From positions 7,748,587 to 7,812,586 of the forward strand of contig NC_071333.1 of NCBI RefSeq assembly GCF_010183535.1: a stretch of 64,000 nucleotides of DNA, in the 5' to 3' direction. Below the pieces are notes generated by a model. It saw only the letters and a program-made list of their open reading frames with translations. It was not told where the DNA came from and ran no database searches. Source of the DNA: Caenorhabditis remanei (taxonomy: Eukaryota; Nematoda; Chromadorea; Rhabditida; Rhabditidae). The translations under genes and the position numbers were made by a program. Below are positions 1-13,201 of the stretch, piece by piece. Numbering within the stretch: the stretch's first letter is position 1; each line of letters opens with the position of its first letter.

Positions 1-678
1 TAACTCAAGAGGCAATGAACTCCAATTAATCTTGGGGAAACTTATTTCGGGTCTGTTTTTCAATTCATTTTAATCAATAAAACCCTTTCTCTTACAGAAA
101 TTCCGTTTTTAATAGAAGTGAGAAGTTGCATTCGATGCTTCCCAATTTTGCAATAACAGTTCCACCGCTTCGCCAGTCTCTCATTTAAATTCCTCATTTA
201 TCCAAAATTAACCTGAATTCTTCTCTTGTTTATGACGTCGCCATCCCCTTTTTCCCGTATTCTCTCAATACTTTGTCATCAGCCTTCATTGTGTCGTCAT
301 TTTTTTGTAAAACCTTCAATCCTACATTTTAATTCACCCAACAACTCAAACTCTCTCCATTTGAGAATGTTTTCTGGAGTAAATGAATAAATTTTGATCG
401 GAGCAATGCTTTGAAAAAAAGGCACATCTTCATTGGCATCTTTTCAAAATCAAGAACGGCAATATCTTGCTCACAAAACGGTGCCGCGTACTCTAAGACA
501 CCTATATTCCTTCAACTGCAATAAACAATTTTCAATAAAAAACAGTGTTAAGAGTTGATTAAACGATTTCGGCACCGACGGCTCAAAATCTTTTTTCGGT
601 CAGTAGTAAATGATTACGCGTAGGTTGCCGTCTAAAATCCCAAAATGAAAGCTTGTGAAGTATGACTCGGTTTTTTCA
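1..678. other. AT-rich non-coding left edge
   Basis: I see no convincing gene in this stretch. It is AT-rich with frequent stops in all frames, and no tRNA-like internal promoter boxes were noticed. It may hold the 3' flank of the candidate minus-strand gene that ends at 679. Confidence 0.5.
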
Positions 679-1068
679 TTAAAACTGAGTACGATGTGCC
701 AGATAACTGGTAGTATGCAATTCAATCTCATCGATAATGCAGCCGTAATCCCATTCATTTAAAAGCAAGATTACAAGCTGCCGATTGACGTGACAGATGT
801 ATACATGAACAATAAGGCAATCACGTAGTAAGCTATTCTAGGACGTTGTCATTACTGCTCTCGACAAAACAATGAAGATAAAAGAAAATCGAGAAAACGA
901 ACTATGCTTCAATGATAATATGTATGTAGACTCACTAATAAAAACCGCATAGCGTACTTTTGTTATAATTGCTTCTCTGAAAACAGTAAGTTGGCGTTCT
1001 TCCAACATATCTTCGAAAGTTTTTGCTTGAGAAAGCAAAGTATCCAAGTACAGGTACAGATCTTCATA
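679..1068 (-). CDS. Candidate 3' part of an unrecognised gene (two exons)
   Basis: Two coding-like segments lie in one reading frame. The upstream one (about 1068-958) contains residues such as YLDTLLSQAKTFEDML and EERQLTVFREAIITK. The downstream one (837-679) contains NEWDYGCIIDEIELHTT and ends in TAA at 679-681. The only in-frame stop between them, TAG at 840-838, would be the AG of an intron acceptor. A phase-0 donor (GTACGC) lies just after the AAA codon ending at 958, giving an intron of about 120 bp. The acceptor is weaker than the usual TTTTCAG and I found no confident upstream exon or start codon. The family is not recognised. It could be the tail of a real gene, a decayed gene, or chance. 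Confidence 0.3.
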
Positions 1069-3447
1069 GCGTCAAATCCTCCCGAAAACTGGGTTGCTAG
1101 CCATTGCCAATGTTTTTACTAACAAAATTGTGCTTTTTATTAAATAATTTCTTTAAAATCTTCTCTTTGTATTCATCAATATAAACGTTTTTAACAGCTT
1201 CCGTCTATTAATGTAGTAAGTGCGCTCCAAAGCGAATGCGATCAAAAAAAATTATGTTGTTACTAATTTGTATTTCTAGGTAAGAATGACGGTTGAAGTA
1301 TTAGTTTCAATCTAACAATGTACTAACAGCGAGAAATAATACTAAAAAACTTTTGAAACGTTTATGAATTTTTCAAGTCTATACTTGTAGTAAACTTTTG
1401 TTGAGGTGAATTAGCAGAGTGGAGAATCAATAACTCTTAGTTGTTTGTTGAGAGTGCTGTATATTTTAGCAATAGAGAAAAACAAGAATTTAATAATATC
1501 TTTATTTATTTCCACCCATCAGTATCAATCTCTTTTGTTGTTCTTCTTATTCTGATACTTCCTATACTTTTATTACTTTTTAAAATATCAAGTGATATAG
1601 TTCACTTGAACTTGAATTTTTTGCAAATCATCATTTACTTTTGGAAAAACCATTTGCATCTATGTTACTGCCAGAAGTAGCTTCAAAGGGTAAAATGGTA
1701 GTAGTCTGTACATTCCTGTCATTTGAGTTTTAATAAGATTTTTAAAAAAATCAAAAACGCGGTAGGAAACCCGCTGTAAACGTTTATTAGTGCAAGACAC
1801 TCAATTTTCTCCAAACACTCCGATCAATTCAAGATAAGGTGAGATAAGTCCCTCAGAACTTGAAGCCAAAAAACTTTATTTTCCATTTTATTATAGCTTT
1901 GTCAAATTGAAGTAACTACAAACATCAATAAAAGTTTATTCAAAGATAAGTTAGTGCCATTAAACCATTCCGACTCTATTCCAGTTTAAATGTTTTATTA
2001 ACTAACACCTTAACTGGAATATAACCATCGATTTCATTCAACATTTTTTCATTCTATAGTTTCATAATACTAAGTTTGCTGATGTGATATAACTTAAATT
2101 GGTTAATATTAAAATTTCATTAGTTTCTTATTGTTTTTGCTTAGTTATACAGGGTGGCTCGGTTGTTCAACAGTAACCATTATGTGTACTTAAAAAGTTT
2201 TCTTGATCACATGGCTTGTTTGGAAACAGGTATTGTAAAACAATTGCTCTCAAATCATGAAAGCTATTACCTCTGGCGTTGTTCGCTTGTTATTTTATCA
2301 CAACGACAGATTAACATGCAATTTAATGTCAACTTGATATTGGCTGGTGCTTGAGGTTTTTGAACACTAGTTCACAGATGCTTTGCAATTGGGAACTAAA
2401 TTTTTTTTCAGAAAACTTTCGTAATTTTTTAGCTTTTATTATTTTTATCCAGTTCTACGCCCATTTTGTGAATGACAAGCAATCAAAAAATATAGTATTT
2501 GTAACAACAATTGAAGTCTACCTAGTTTTCTAACCAATTAATAATTTGTTATTTTTTCTTTCAAAACTATATATTTTTACAATTTTCTCAGTTTTTCCTG
2601 CCGAGACTGAAATCGCAGTCAACAACTTCTTCATTAGTGATATAGTCGTAAATAACTATGATTCATATTCTGACCTATATAAATCTCATTTTACCCTATT
2701 CGTTTAACATTTTCTCTGTGCTCAACTAGTGCACGATAAGATGGGCACACTCCTTACACTTCTCCAACAAGTACAAGAGTGTGCAACTGCGCTCTGTTGA
2801 CTCGTTGAGGCTGTTGCGAAAAATGCTCAGTAATAGAAAATACGTCACCAGACCTCGTTAAATTAGAAAACAAATTATTTCTTTTGGGCCATTTTTGAAA
2901 ACAGTAAAAAATCAGAAATATAAAAAATGATTGAACGTTATTGTTGTCGCGTTTGATCCATAACAATTAATTTTAGTTATTTATTTAGATGATCTAAAAA
3001 ATATCAGATTTTTTAGACATGAATACTTTCAAAACTTCAACTTTTTGTGTTTAGTTGAATTCCAGGATAAACGTTCAACTCGTTCTGGTATTCTTTAATA
3101 TCACACACGATTGTCTGAGCTGATGTGCCCTTTTTGAGGCGTCTACCTTCAAACGAATCATCTCTTGCGGACAATCGGTCGTTTTTCTCTTTGTCTCTCT
3201 GAACGCCTTCTCACTCATACATTTTCTCTTTTTTCCTCTTCACACACACGTCCACATTCACTCCAACCCTTTTTCGATATACTCGATGCCTTAGACAACG
3301 CGCCAAATAATGCAGATGTTGGCGCCATCTCTTTTATTTATTGTGTCAGTTTGTGGACTATCCTTGTGACATGTCTCGTGACTTTTTTCTTTTAGTTTTC
3401 TTTTCAAATTAATAGCGGGAAAATCAATCAATATTAGTTTTTCAGCA
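1069..3447. other. Intergenic region without a supported gene
   Basis: Short open frames occur on both strands but none shows a domain, consistent splice sites or coding-like composition. The part near 3165-3330 is pyrimidine-rich and may be promoter or 5' leader of the gene starting at 3448. One minus-strand frame at 2754-2900 has somewhat protein-like composition but no partner exon, so it is not called. Confidence 0.45.
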
Positions 3448-4973
3448 ATGGAGATAGTTCCAAACCCAGAAAAATCTTATGGACCAACAGGTCATTCTTC
3501 TACAATAAAAAGGAATCACTCGATGGTGGCACAACACAAAACATTTGGTTTAAAAGATTTTATTTTTGCTCTAGCAGATAATCATGATGATTTGCAAGTA
3601 GCAACCCTCACTGAAGAATATGAAGATCCTGAAAGACATTTGGAAGTAAGTGTGGAACATTAAAACCAGAAAATAAGTTCATGTTGACAAATTTTAATAA
3701 GTGGTTTTTATTTCTTCAATTGGAATGGTCTTTGCACACATTTTTTGCACTGTCTCACAAATTTCAGTTTCCAATATGATAATGTGGCCATTCAATAAAC
3801 TTGTTATGAACTCTCAGAGGCAATTTATGGTTTTCGAAGATTTGCATGTTAATCAGTGATTTTTTAAAGTTTAGCCTTCTAGTAGAGATCTTACAAGACC
3901 AGAAGATTTCAATTTCACACAACACCAAACGTGCTTAAAACCTGAATCATAAATAATCTCAAATTTTCATTCGTTCAGATGGTAGTACTGAAATGTCCGA
4001 GATGTAATAAAGACGCCGAAAACACAAGAGACCTCATTGGTCATTTAGTGACACACGAGTCAAAACGTATTCAATGTATTTACGCTGAATGTGGAGTTGT
4101 AAATATAGAAGTCAACGAACAACTGAAATACGCGACAAACATGCAGGCCAAAAACAGTATTTTTAAAAGGTCAGGTCGATAAAATCAATAAAAAATTTTA
4201 AAAATTCATTTTCAGGAAGATCGAAAACCGTCCTTACACACTCAACGTTGCCCTCTCTTCTCCTTTGTTCCCATTTCTTTCGATGCGAAAACTCAAAATC
4301 TACATGGATCAGCCACCGTATGCAACTAAAAGTTCAGCAAACTCAGACTTGATACAGAAAGATCTTGTGGTCAGAAAATACATGCTCTCAGATAATTGTT
4401 AACACTTGTTTTTCAGCGTGGGGATAACATTCACCCCTTGTTTTTTGATTGGTTTGGTATTCAAAAGGTTTACGAGAAAATCAAAGCTTGTAAGAAGTTG
4501 AAACAGGAAAAACAGTAAGTGTACAAGAGTTTTCAATCTGTGAAATTTGATTTATTTTTAGCGATATGAGATATTTGAAATCACTCTGCGAAGAAGGCCA
4601 AGTCATATACCAAGATTTGGTTCACAAAAATCGCACAAAAGAAGAGACAATGTGTTTGGCCAGTGCATTAAACCTTCCAATCGACTTCACACAACAACAA
4701 TTGGTAGATGCAATGCGAATGATGGCGGATTACAAAGCAGATCGTCCAGAGTAAGTTTGGAGACTGTTTCGAGATTGAAAAACATGAAATTGAACCATCT
4801 AATTTATTTATTTCAGTTCTTCTATAAGTTACAACGCATTAGAAGATGAAGATGGTAACGCCATCACCAAGGAACAAAGGAAATTAATTTCCACTTTGTC
4901 AAGCAACTTCATATTTATTACTGGTTCAAAACGTCGATGCACAAAAAACAAATCATACAAGTTTGACGTCTAA
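3448..4973 (+). CDS. Orphan protein with a single C2H2 zinc finger
   Basis: Exons run approximately 3448-3645, 3979-4169, 4216-4369, 4417-4514, 4562-4750 and 4818-4973, all joined in frame across GT-AG introns. The ATG follows an acceptor (TTTTTCAG, then CA), which suggests SL trans-splicing and fixes the start. The second exon encodes CPRC, twelve residues, then HLVTH, a classical Cys2-His2 finger spacing, followed by a further Cys pair (CIYAEC) that lacks partner histidines. The remainder, about 260 residues in all, contains a helical segment (SLCEEGQVIYQDLVHKN) and a basic C-terminus (SKRRCTKNKSYKFDV). I do not recognise the family. A nucleic-acid-binding or nuclear role is only an inference from the finger and basic tail. 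Confidence 0.7.
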
Positions 4974-5453
4974 TTTTTTTATCATTTTTGTTTTATGAAT
5001 TATCCAGTTGATTAAGTAGTATTTTGATATAAAATTCATTTTTCAATTATTATTTTCATTTTGACATTGTTCATTGTTTCTTTTTTTTCTTCAAATTTTC
5101 ATTCACTTTTGTAAAACTCTCTGGTCACAGCCTTATATGCCAATTGTTTCTTTTATTCTTTCACGACAGTCGGCGAAGTTTCAAATAACTCGCGTGTCTA
5201 CAATTTTCATCATTCTTTCTTGATCTGTCTTTTTTATATCCAGCCCACTTTCTTTTAAAAATATCATAACTTTCTGTGAATCTCTATATTGAACATCTGA
5301 TGATTTTTTTGAGAATAAAGTGATAATCGTGCGTTAATTCATTTTTAATAGTCAGGAAATATCACAAATGGAGTAAAACTGAGATCATGGAAAGCATTAC
5401 GAAAACCCTAAACCGTTTAGCATCATACAATAAATTACATGAAGAACTGGCAA
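4974..5453. other. Convergent intergenic gap
   Basis: This separates the 3' ends of the C2H2-finger gene (plus) and the huntingtin-like gene (minus). It holds T-rich 3' flanks and an AATAAA on the plus strand near 5313. No gene is seen. Confidence 0.5.
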
Positions 5454-8400
5454 TTAATCTATCAATTTGTTCTTTAAAATGTTCAATAACATTTGATTAT
5501 GTTCATCCAGCGACCCGGCGTTTGATTGCATTTTTTCTTTGACAGACTTCAATTCCACCGACCATTTCTTCGATGTTGCAGCAGTTTCAACAATCTGAAA
5601 TATTATCAATTTTCTAAATCTGGCGATTGGAGTTTACCTGATTAAGCAAAGAAACAACAAATCTGACGTCAGTATCACCACCATTAATCATGAAAGTTTC
5701 AATGTATCTTGTTATTGTGCTTTCAACTCCATTAACGCATATAGAAAAGAATGGGAGTGTTCTTGCAATAGCTGGTGCTGTTTCTCCATGACTCAGCAAA
5801 TCGAATCCTCTGAAAATTTGTCGCTTGATATCAAGTGAATAAAAAATACATTTTATTAATTTTTAGAAAACTAGAAAAACACGTATTGGTGTATTATATT
5901 TGTCACATTTTCTCACTGGTCATTTCAAAACTCTGTCATATTAGAGTTGTGATGAATTTTGTTTTTTTTACTTTCCAGCTATTTTCTTTTAAAATGTTTC
6001 CTTTTTTCAAACCGAAAAAAACATATTGTTAGTAAAAAAATCTCGAAAAGCCAAACTGACGTAAACAGAAACATTTTTCGAAGGCTCTCTAATAGGGCAG
6101 GGTACTGCAAACGAGTACCGCCTGAGGAATCTTGAAACACCCAAATGAAATCTTTATGTTCAAGACTAAAAACTACTCACAGTTTTTGCAAAGCTTTATA
6201 GATCCGCGTCATTGACATCTCATCGTTTGCCACCTTTGCTCTTGTTGCTGCCACCATCAGTATTCTGTATACAATACGGCAGTAGTACTCATTGTCAGTT
6301 GGAAACGGAATGGGATCACCAGATTCTATTCCAGCTAAAAAAAAAGAGTATATTCATCATTACTCTATCGAAATTGTGAATTACCTAGCATAAAGTTAAT
6401 AACATCTCCATTGAACTCGTTGGATCTACATAGCAGTTGTTCAATACCTTCAGCAATGAGTTCTATGATAAAACGCTCCCTTCTGACTCGCATTGTTGCT
6501 AATAAAAGCTTTAGAAGAGTTTTCTTGTCTTGTTTCAATCGAATCGGCACTTCAAGGAGCTTTATCAACACCGCCAACACGAATTGTGACTCATCGGATT
6601 CCAGTCTTCTAGAAATTTTTGATGTATGTGCTGGTTCAACATTAAATGAATACTTACCCTGTTCCATTAGCCATTTTCCTAAGATATTTCTCCAAATAGG
6701 ACGACATAATGTCGATTGTTGGCATATATGACTCAAATGAATCGGATTGAACAAGATAAAGCAACCCCGCAAGTGTATGCACTCTGACCATCTTTATATC
6801 ATTCACCAAACCAGATGACACCAACTTCAAAGCAATTGCTTCAGGTTCTCCTGGTTTGAACTCAGCGCTATGCATTTCTGTTCCTAGTACTGATATTGAT
6901 TTGAGGAACATCACATGAACAAAGGATGATAGAAATGGATTTTGGTCGTATTCTGAAAATATATCTATGCTATGCTACAAATTTATAAAAGGTACACACC
7001 ATGTCTATATATGATGGATGTTGTCCTGAGCACTGCCTTATGGAGATCGGGGTCATCGAAGAAATCAGAGAGATGTAGAACTGTTTGAAGAATAGTGTAT
7101 AGCAGTGCTTCACCAAGTTCTGCAATCCCTTGGCTGTACCAGTACTCGAAAATATTCATCAGTTGCTTCACATTCGATATTGTGTCAATGTTGGTAGCAG
7201 ATGTCAGAAAATAATTGCTAGCACTATGATCAATTCTCTGAAAGCTGTTTCAATGTATTTCAGGCAAAACTAATATGACTCACGTGATAATTTGCGTGTT
7301 GTTTGAACTCAATTGGCATCATTCCACAAAGTTGCCATAGTGAGAACAGAGGTGTCTGACATATGCCATACAGCCGCGTTTTGCCGTCACACTGAAAAAA
7401 ATCGAAATATGTCTGACAACTTGTTTTAATGAAATCTTACATGTTTCCACATTTTCTGGTCGTGTTTCTCAAGAGGAGTGGTAAATGCAGTTCGTGGCTC
7501 ACACTTCCACACACTCTTCAGATTACACAAATGGGCATATTCGGTGCTTTGTAAAAACAATTCGGATAAATATGGAGACTTGAGCACAAATCCTGACAAC
7601 GGGTCACCTCCATTGGGGTACTTCATTGAATTCAAAATTGTAGCAATATAGAGTTGAAGAGCATTACAACTTCTTGCTTCCCTCTCTTGAGCATCTTTTG
7701 AGTCATGGTCCAATTTCTCAGGTCCAATCACTGTATGAGCAATTACAGCTTGCATGGTTGTGAACAGCACTTCAAACTGAGCATTTGTCACGAGACCGAC
7801 TTTAGCGAGTCGTGATCTCATATCATCCAAAACAATCACATCGCAAACATGTCCCGTTGGTGGGAGACAGGTTATTGTCGGCTTTCTCACTATCTCAACA
7901 ACAGGGATCCAATTAAAACATTTCATTGCAACTAATGGAATGTTGAACACAGAGTTGAGAACCGGATGTCGGAAGCAAGCTGAAAAATATGAAACTTTTG
8001 TTAAACATTTGTGGTTTTTGTTATTTTTAGTATTCACTGTCAAAGAAAACAGAATATTACCTGATTGTGTTTTTGTCAATCTTTTTTGGTTTCTTAGATT
8101 GGTTTCCTGGCAGAGTGCAAACAATGACAGAGTGAGATTCTTTATTTCTTTGATTCGTCTATCGTCCATATCTCCTTTCACATGAAAATCTACACGATAT
8201 TGACTGTATGACGCCAATAACGCATCTGTGACAACTATCCCAGTCACTTTTTCTGCTAACTTTATGAAAATTGCTGCCGTTCCCAGTTCATCTTCCGAAA
8301 TAAGTTGAAACATCCGTGGATGGGTTATCAAGTTTTGCACTCCTCGCAGTACATATCCATCATCGGTGCAGCTTGATGTTACTTGGTCGAGAATAAATTT

Positions 8401-11400
8401 GATTTGGGTGATGTTAAGACAACCCAGGTCAAGATTTGCATTCTGTAATAAAGCAAAATTAATTTTTGTTAAGACCTTGAATCTGACCTTTGTATTGGCT
8501 AACAGTTTTAGATATACGTCAGTGTTGAATCGTTCCGCGAGTAGCTCTGCCAAGTCTTGTAAGCGGAAAGTGATGTCAAGCCGATGTTCCAAATCATCTG
8601 AAAACATTAAATGAGTACTTGAAAGATTCATTTTGATTTACCATCAAGTCTTCTAAACTCAGCGACCAATAGTGCCCACATTGCATCATCATCTGGATAT
8701 TCCCTCTCGACGAGATCTATGAAATCAATAACAGCAGTTTTGCCAAGGCACACAATTGAATGACAAAGATCCTGATAAGAACCACAGAAATGTTTCCCTA
8801 GCAATTCTTCTACGGCAGAGATGCTGGTTCCTCTCAATTCGTTTTCAAAATCATCTTCTTCTTCAATCTCACAAATCAGCGATTGGTCTGCGTACTTTAA
8901 AAGATATTCTGCAGCTTTTGTGTTTTTTCCAGCATCGAGAACATATTGAATGTACCTAAAAAACTAATTGCAAAAATGTTCATAAACGATTTGAGGCGTA
9001 CGTTTTCCAGTCAGTGTCACCCATGTTTTCTTGTGCTGAGAAGTAAAAAACCGCAATCAGAGCACATTTCGCATCTATGTTCTTAGTATTTTTCTGCTGA
9101 ATCCAATCGTCAATAGTTTCGAAAACTTTAACATCATCGCTTATTAGGTAATCAGTTATTAATGCAAGTGGCAATGCAACTGCAGAAAAAGGCACACGTT
9201 GTGCGTGATAGATATCGTCACCCATCCATTTTGAGACAACTGACCAAAACAGTCCTTCGTTGGCAATATGGTCTCTGAAATGGTGCAAGTGTGTAAAAAA
9301 CTGATTTCTTAATTTCCTACTTTTTCTTTTCCAATAATAGCGACAACGAATACAATGTTTCTGTTGGAGCGTATGTCATACAAATGTCCCATGTTGATTG
9401 ACTTGTTTTCAAGAATTCCTTGGCTTCATTTGTTTCAAATCTTCCATTTAGTAATGCGAAACTCACTGCTTTCATTGCTGAAAAATTGTATTCAAAGAAT
9501 TGAAGTGCGGTTTTCTAGGCACCATGTGGTATATTTTCTTCAGATATTTTTTCGATCGATTTCATCAACATTGTCGCAGCAGTGATTGGTTTCTGATATG
9601 ACTCATCAACTTGGAATCTTGTAGCGGTAGCCAGAAAATGCATCATCTAAAAGGAAACATTGTCAATCTTGATTTGTAACCGGAAGCTTACGGTTTCATA
9701 CAACTCGGGATGAGCGCATTCTTCCGGTCTGGCAAACGCCGAAATTGTTAGTTTCATGAGACATTCTGTTGGGTCTGCGTCCGATAATTTCAGTTTATGA
9801 TTCATTAGACAAATCATGATCTGCAGTACTTGTTCCTTCTCGAATCGCCCACGGAAGCGGAAACATTTGAGACTACGAGTAATCAGTGGTTCAAGCTGTT
9901 CCATAATGGTTGCTGTCATAAATCCCATTTTCACATTTTCCAGATCCATATCATCTCCCCAGCGATTAAAGTACTTGTTTCCTTTACATTTCAAAGCCTC
10001 TACCAAAAATTCATCGTTGTCATTGAACGATATGGTGTTTGAAGACTCAAAATAAAATACTCTTCCTCTTGTCAGTGATTCCACAAGTTTCGGGTCTAGC
10101 AGACTTCTTAACAAAGCATGAAGTAGTTTCAGGGCTGATAACGAGGACAGTGTGAACAGTACCTAGAAATGAACAATTATTTTGTTGCTGATAATGTTTA
10201 GAAACCTACTTTTATGTACACAATTATTTCTAGAATATTTTCAGTAGATGTTCTGAAGTTGTTCGCCATAGAAGCCATCATCAAGTTGATTGTCGGTGTC
10301 AAAAGTTGCTCTAGCTTCTCGTCAGCAGAACTTTGTACGCTCCGCTGAAAAAGCGAAACGATTTTTTGGGTTTCCTTTTTTATTAGTTTCACTTACGTAA
10401 TATGCGTCCAGTGTTGCCCTGAACTCTGTTCTGTTCCCGAGCGCATCATCCATTTCTATTCGAGAGTGTTGTAGAAACGTAAATTCTTTTGTTTCCGCTG
10501 CTCCTCTCACGATAAACACGTTTCTGTATATCCAATTCAAAATTGACATCCCAACATGAAATCCGTGGTAACACTCCTCTTTTGTTGGTGAATCCGTCAG
10601 AGATACGGACATTACTTGGAGGATAGCCGGAAGGGTGTCTGAATTCCAATGCATTCTACTTAACTGAGCAACCTTTTCATGTGTATATTCTGGACTGATC
10701 ACATTCTCACGCAGAATTCCTTCCATTTTTACGGTCGTCGACTGAAAATCTAGAATTGAATGGTTGGGAATAAAGTTGGATACCTTACCATCAAAGTTTC
10801 AGAAATGAGTATTGTCCTCCAATCATCGTAAATGTTAGGTTGTAGATTGTCAGCTTTTTGATTTGGTCGTTTTCCGGATATAAGGTTTAATCTGAGTGGT
10901 AGTGAAGGAGGATACAGATCTTCTAATATTACATCATTCCCACAACAGCTCAAAAACGTAGGAACAGCATTCACAAATCTTGGGGAGTCCCAGCAGTCGA
11001 TGATACCTAAAAGATTAAAACATTCTGTCAAATCTGTACGTCATAAAAATCGACCCACATCTTTTCAAGGCGTCTTGAAATTTTGTTATCATCCCACTAA
11101 CGGCATCATCTTCCATTTTGTTCTTTTGGATCCCGTCTCTGATGACTCTCATGAAACCACATGCGCTTGTGATTTCGGGTATGCTGAGGTCGTATCGTGT
11201 GGTCAGTACCGAACGGAACGCCATAATTTCCAAGAACTCAAATAGTTCCGTTCCATGGAGATGAAGAATATGCTCCACAGTAACAGAGTCCAGCAGGTAT
11301 CTATACTTCTTCACAGATTTAAACACGGAAAGACACTCTGGAACAAAACTTTGGTCACACATTTTCTGAATAGGTTTTACCATCTAGATGAGTTCCACGT

Positions 11401-13201
11401 TTCAACACCAAAAACATAAATTTGATTGCTTGTTGAGAAAGCTGATCGTCGGTTGATGTAGAATACTCAATAATATCCACCAAACGTTGAGTTTTGTCAC
11501 CTGGAAACAACAATGAACTTGAAAATTATCACAATAGAAATTAATGAAACTCACCAACACGCACAACAAATGTTTCTAGTGGTCTTCTAGCGCAAATGAC
11601 GTTCAGCACACGTATGGCAAGAATTTTCATAGAATCCTTAGATTGTCGGTCAGTTTTTAATAGTTTTCCCAGACCAGTGAGCAAAAATGTTTTTCCGAGA
11701 AAAGCAGCAACATAGTTGATAACTGATGGTGTCTCGTTTACAACTATTTTTTCGAATTCCTCTAGAACCAAATCAACTTTTGCAGGAGGTTTCGTTTCTT
11801 GTAACTGATCGTACAAATCGGCATTCACCAGAGGGTCGACAAACTCTGATGGTTCACTCGGCTGAAAAACATTAATCATTTGATAGAAATCATTTGAAGT
11901 TGACAACCTCTTCAATTTCCACCGTGTTGTCTCCATACGTAGTTTTCAAGAATGAACCAGGCACAAATGCATTCAATTGGTTGTTTTCAGTTTTAATGAG
12001 TTCTTCAAGGGCAGCAAATGCATCATAAGCTACTTCGTTTGATGAATCTCTGATTATAAGAAGCAACATTTCCGTTAACTGAAATAATGAATTCTAGTTA
12101 TTACTTTGCTGCTATTGATATAAACTTACTCCTTTCAAAGTAGTTTCAGTTAATCCATTGGCGTAATAGACTAAACTTCTCTTGATCAAACTGATTGCTC
12201 CTACTGGAACTGTTTGGTTGTTGACATATGATTCGATAACTTTCTCAACGTGAGCATGAAACATCTGAAGTTCAGATGTACACCAAAAAGTAATCTTATA
12301 CTTCAATAAAACTTACAGGCTTGAAAGTTTCTTTAGATTCAATCATAAGTGCTCCAAGCAAAGCTGCCATTGTTCTCGATGCATGTCCTTTCGTGGTCCA
12401 CAGCTTTTGAAGCACTTTGTCAGCTATCTCCTCAACAAAAACTGCTACTTCTCAGATACTTTATCATAAATCTTACTTTTAAATCCACAATTTGCCATAT
12501 CACCGCAGAAACCAGTTTATCGCAAGATTTCTCTAATGCCTGATGACAAATTGTCTGATTTATCTCTAAACTTCGAAGAATCAAGGTTTTGACGACTTCT
12601 TGGTGGAGTGTACGACCACTTTTTTCGGGTGTTCTGCAAACCTAGATACAAAGTTGTATTTTCATTTTTCGCAAAATCTTTACCGTTGCTTCGGGAGAAG
12701 GTCCAGATAGTACACCAAGTATTTCATTACTTTTGTCACTTGTCGAGCTCCAATCAACCTTTCTATGCTGATAGCCACTAATTTTAGTGATGTTTCTGGA
12801 TATCCATAGCATTCGTACGCCTAAATAAATTAAAAATAGTTTCTTGATAAAGTTCTTGACTTCTCACTTTCAGAATATGTTCATAGTATGCTTCTGCTGC
12901 TAATCTGATGTCCGCATTATTTTTTTCCAAACTGTTAAATGTGATATTCATTAATCGATGTACGTAGCGGTGGTACTGCAAAAAAACTAATCATTCTTCA
13001 AAATTCTATTTTTATAATTTTTTTATAATTTTTCCTTATCGAGTTTAAAAAACTTACAGTATCATTTCTATCTGTTAACACATTAACAGTCAAATTTTTA
13101 TCGATTATTCGATGGGCCGACTTCAGAAGGTATAATTCCCTGTCTGACGATAGATTTGTACTCAATTCATCCGTAATTTGTGCCAATACGGTTGATGTCA
13201 T
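5454..13201 (-). CDS. Huntingtin-like HEAT-repeat protein
   Basis: This gene has about 25 or more small exons separated by short introns and encodes, by my estimate, roughly 2,000 residues. The ATG at 13201 follows an acceptor (ATATTTCAG, then AA); the stop is TAA at 5454. The N-terminal part resembles human huntingtin just after its polyQ/polyP region: a helix pair with the segment NADIRLAAEAYYEHILKA (compare ESDVRMVADECLNKVIKA), then LLPKQRTPEKSGRTLHQE (compare LLPCLTRTSKRPEESVQE). An internal segment, LEPLITRSLKCFRF followed by EKEQVLQIMICL (about 9900-9850), resembles the huntingtin motif FEPLVIKALKQY with QKQVLDLLAQL. The whole is alpha-helical and HEAT-like. Human huntingtin (3,144 residues) is a scaffold for vesicle transport and autophagy and binds HAP40. 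The polyQ tract and N17 helix are absent here. I recall a C. elegans X-linked huntingtin homologue (F21G4.6), which this probably matches. The alignment is by eye and needs a profile search. Confidence 0.72.
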
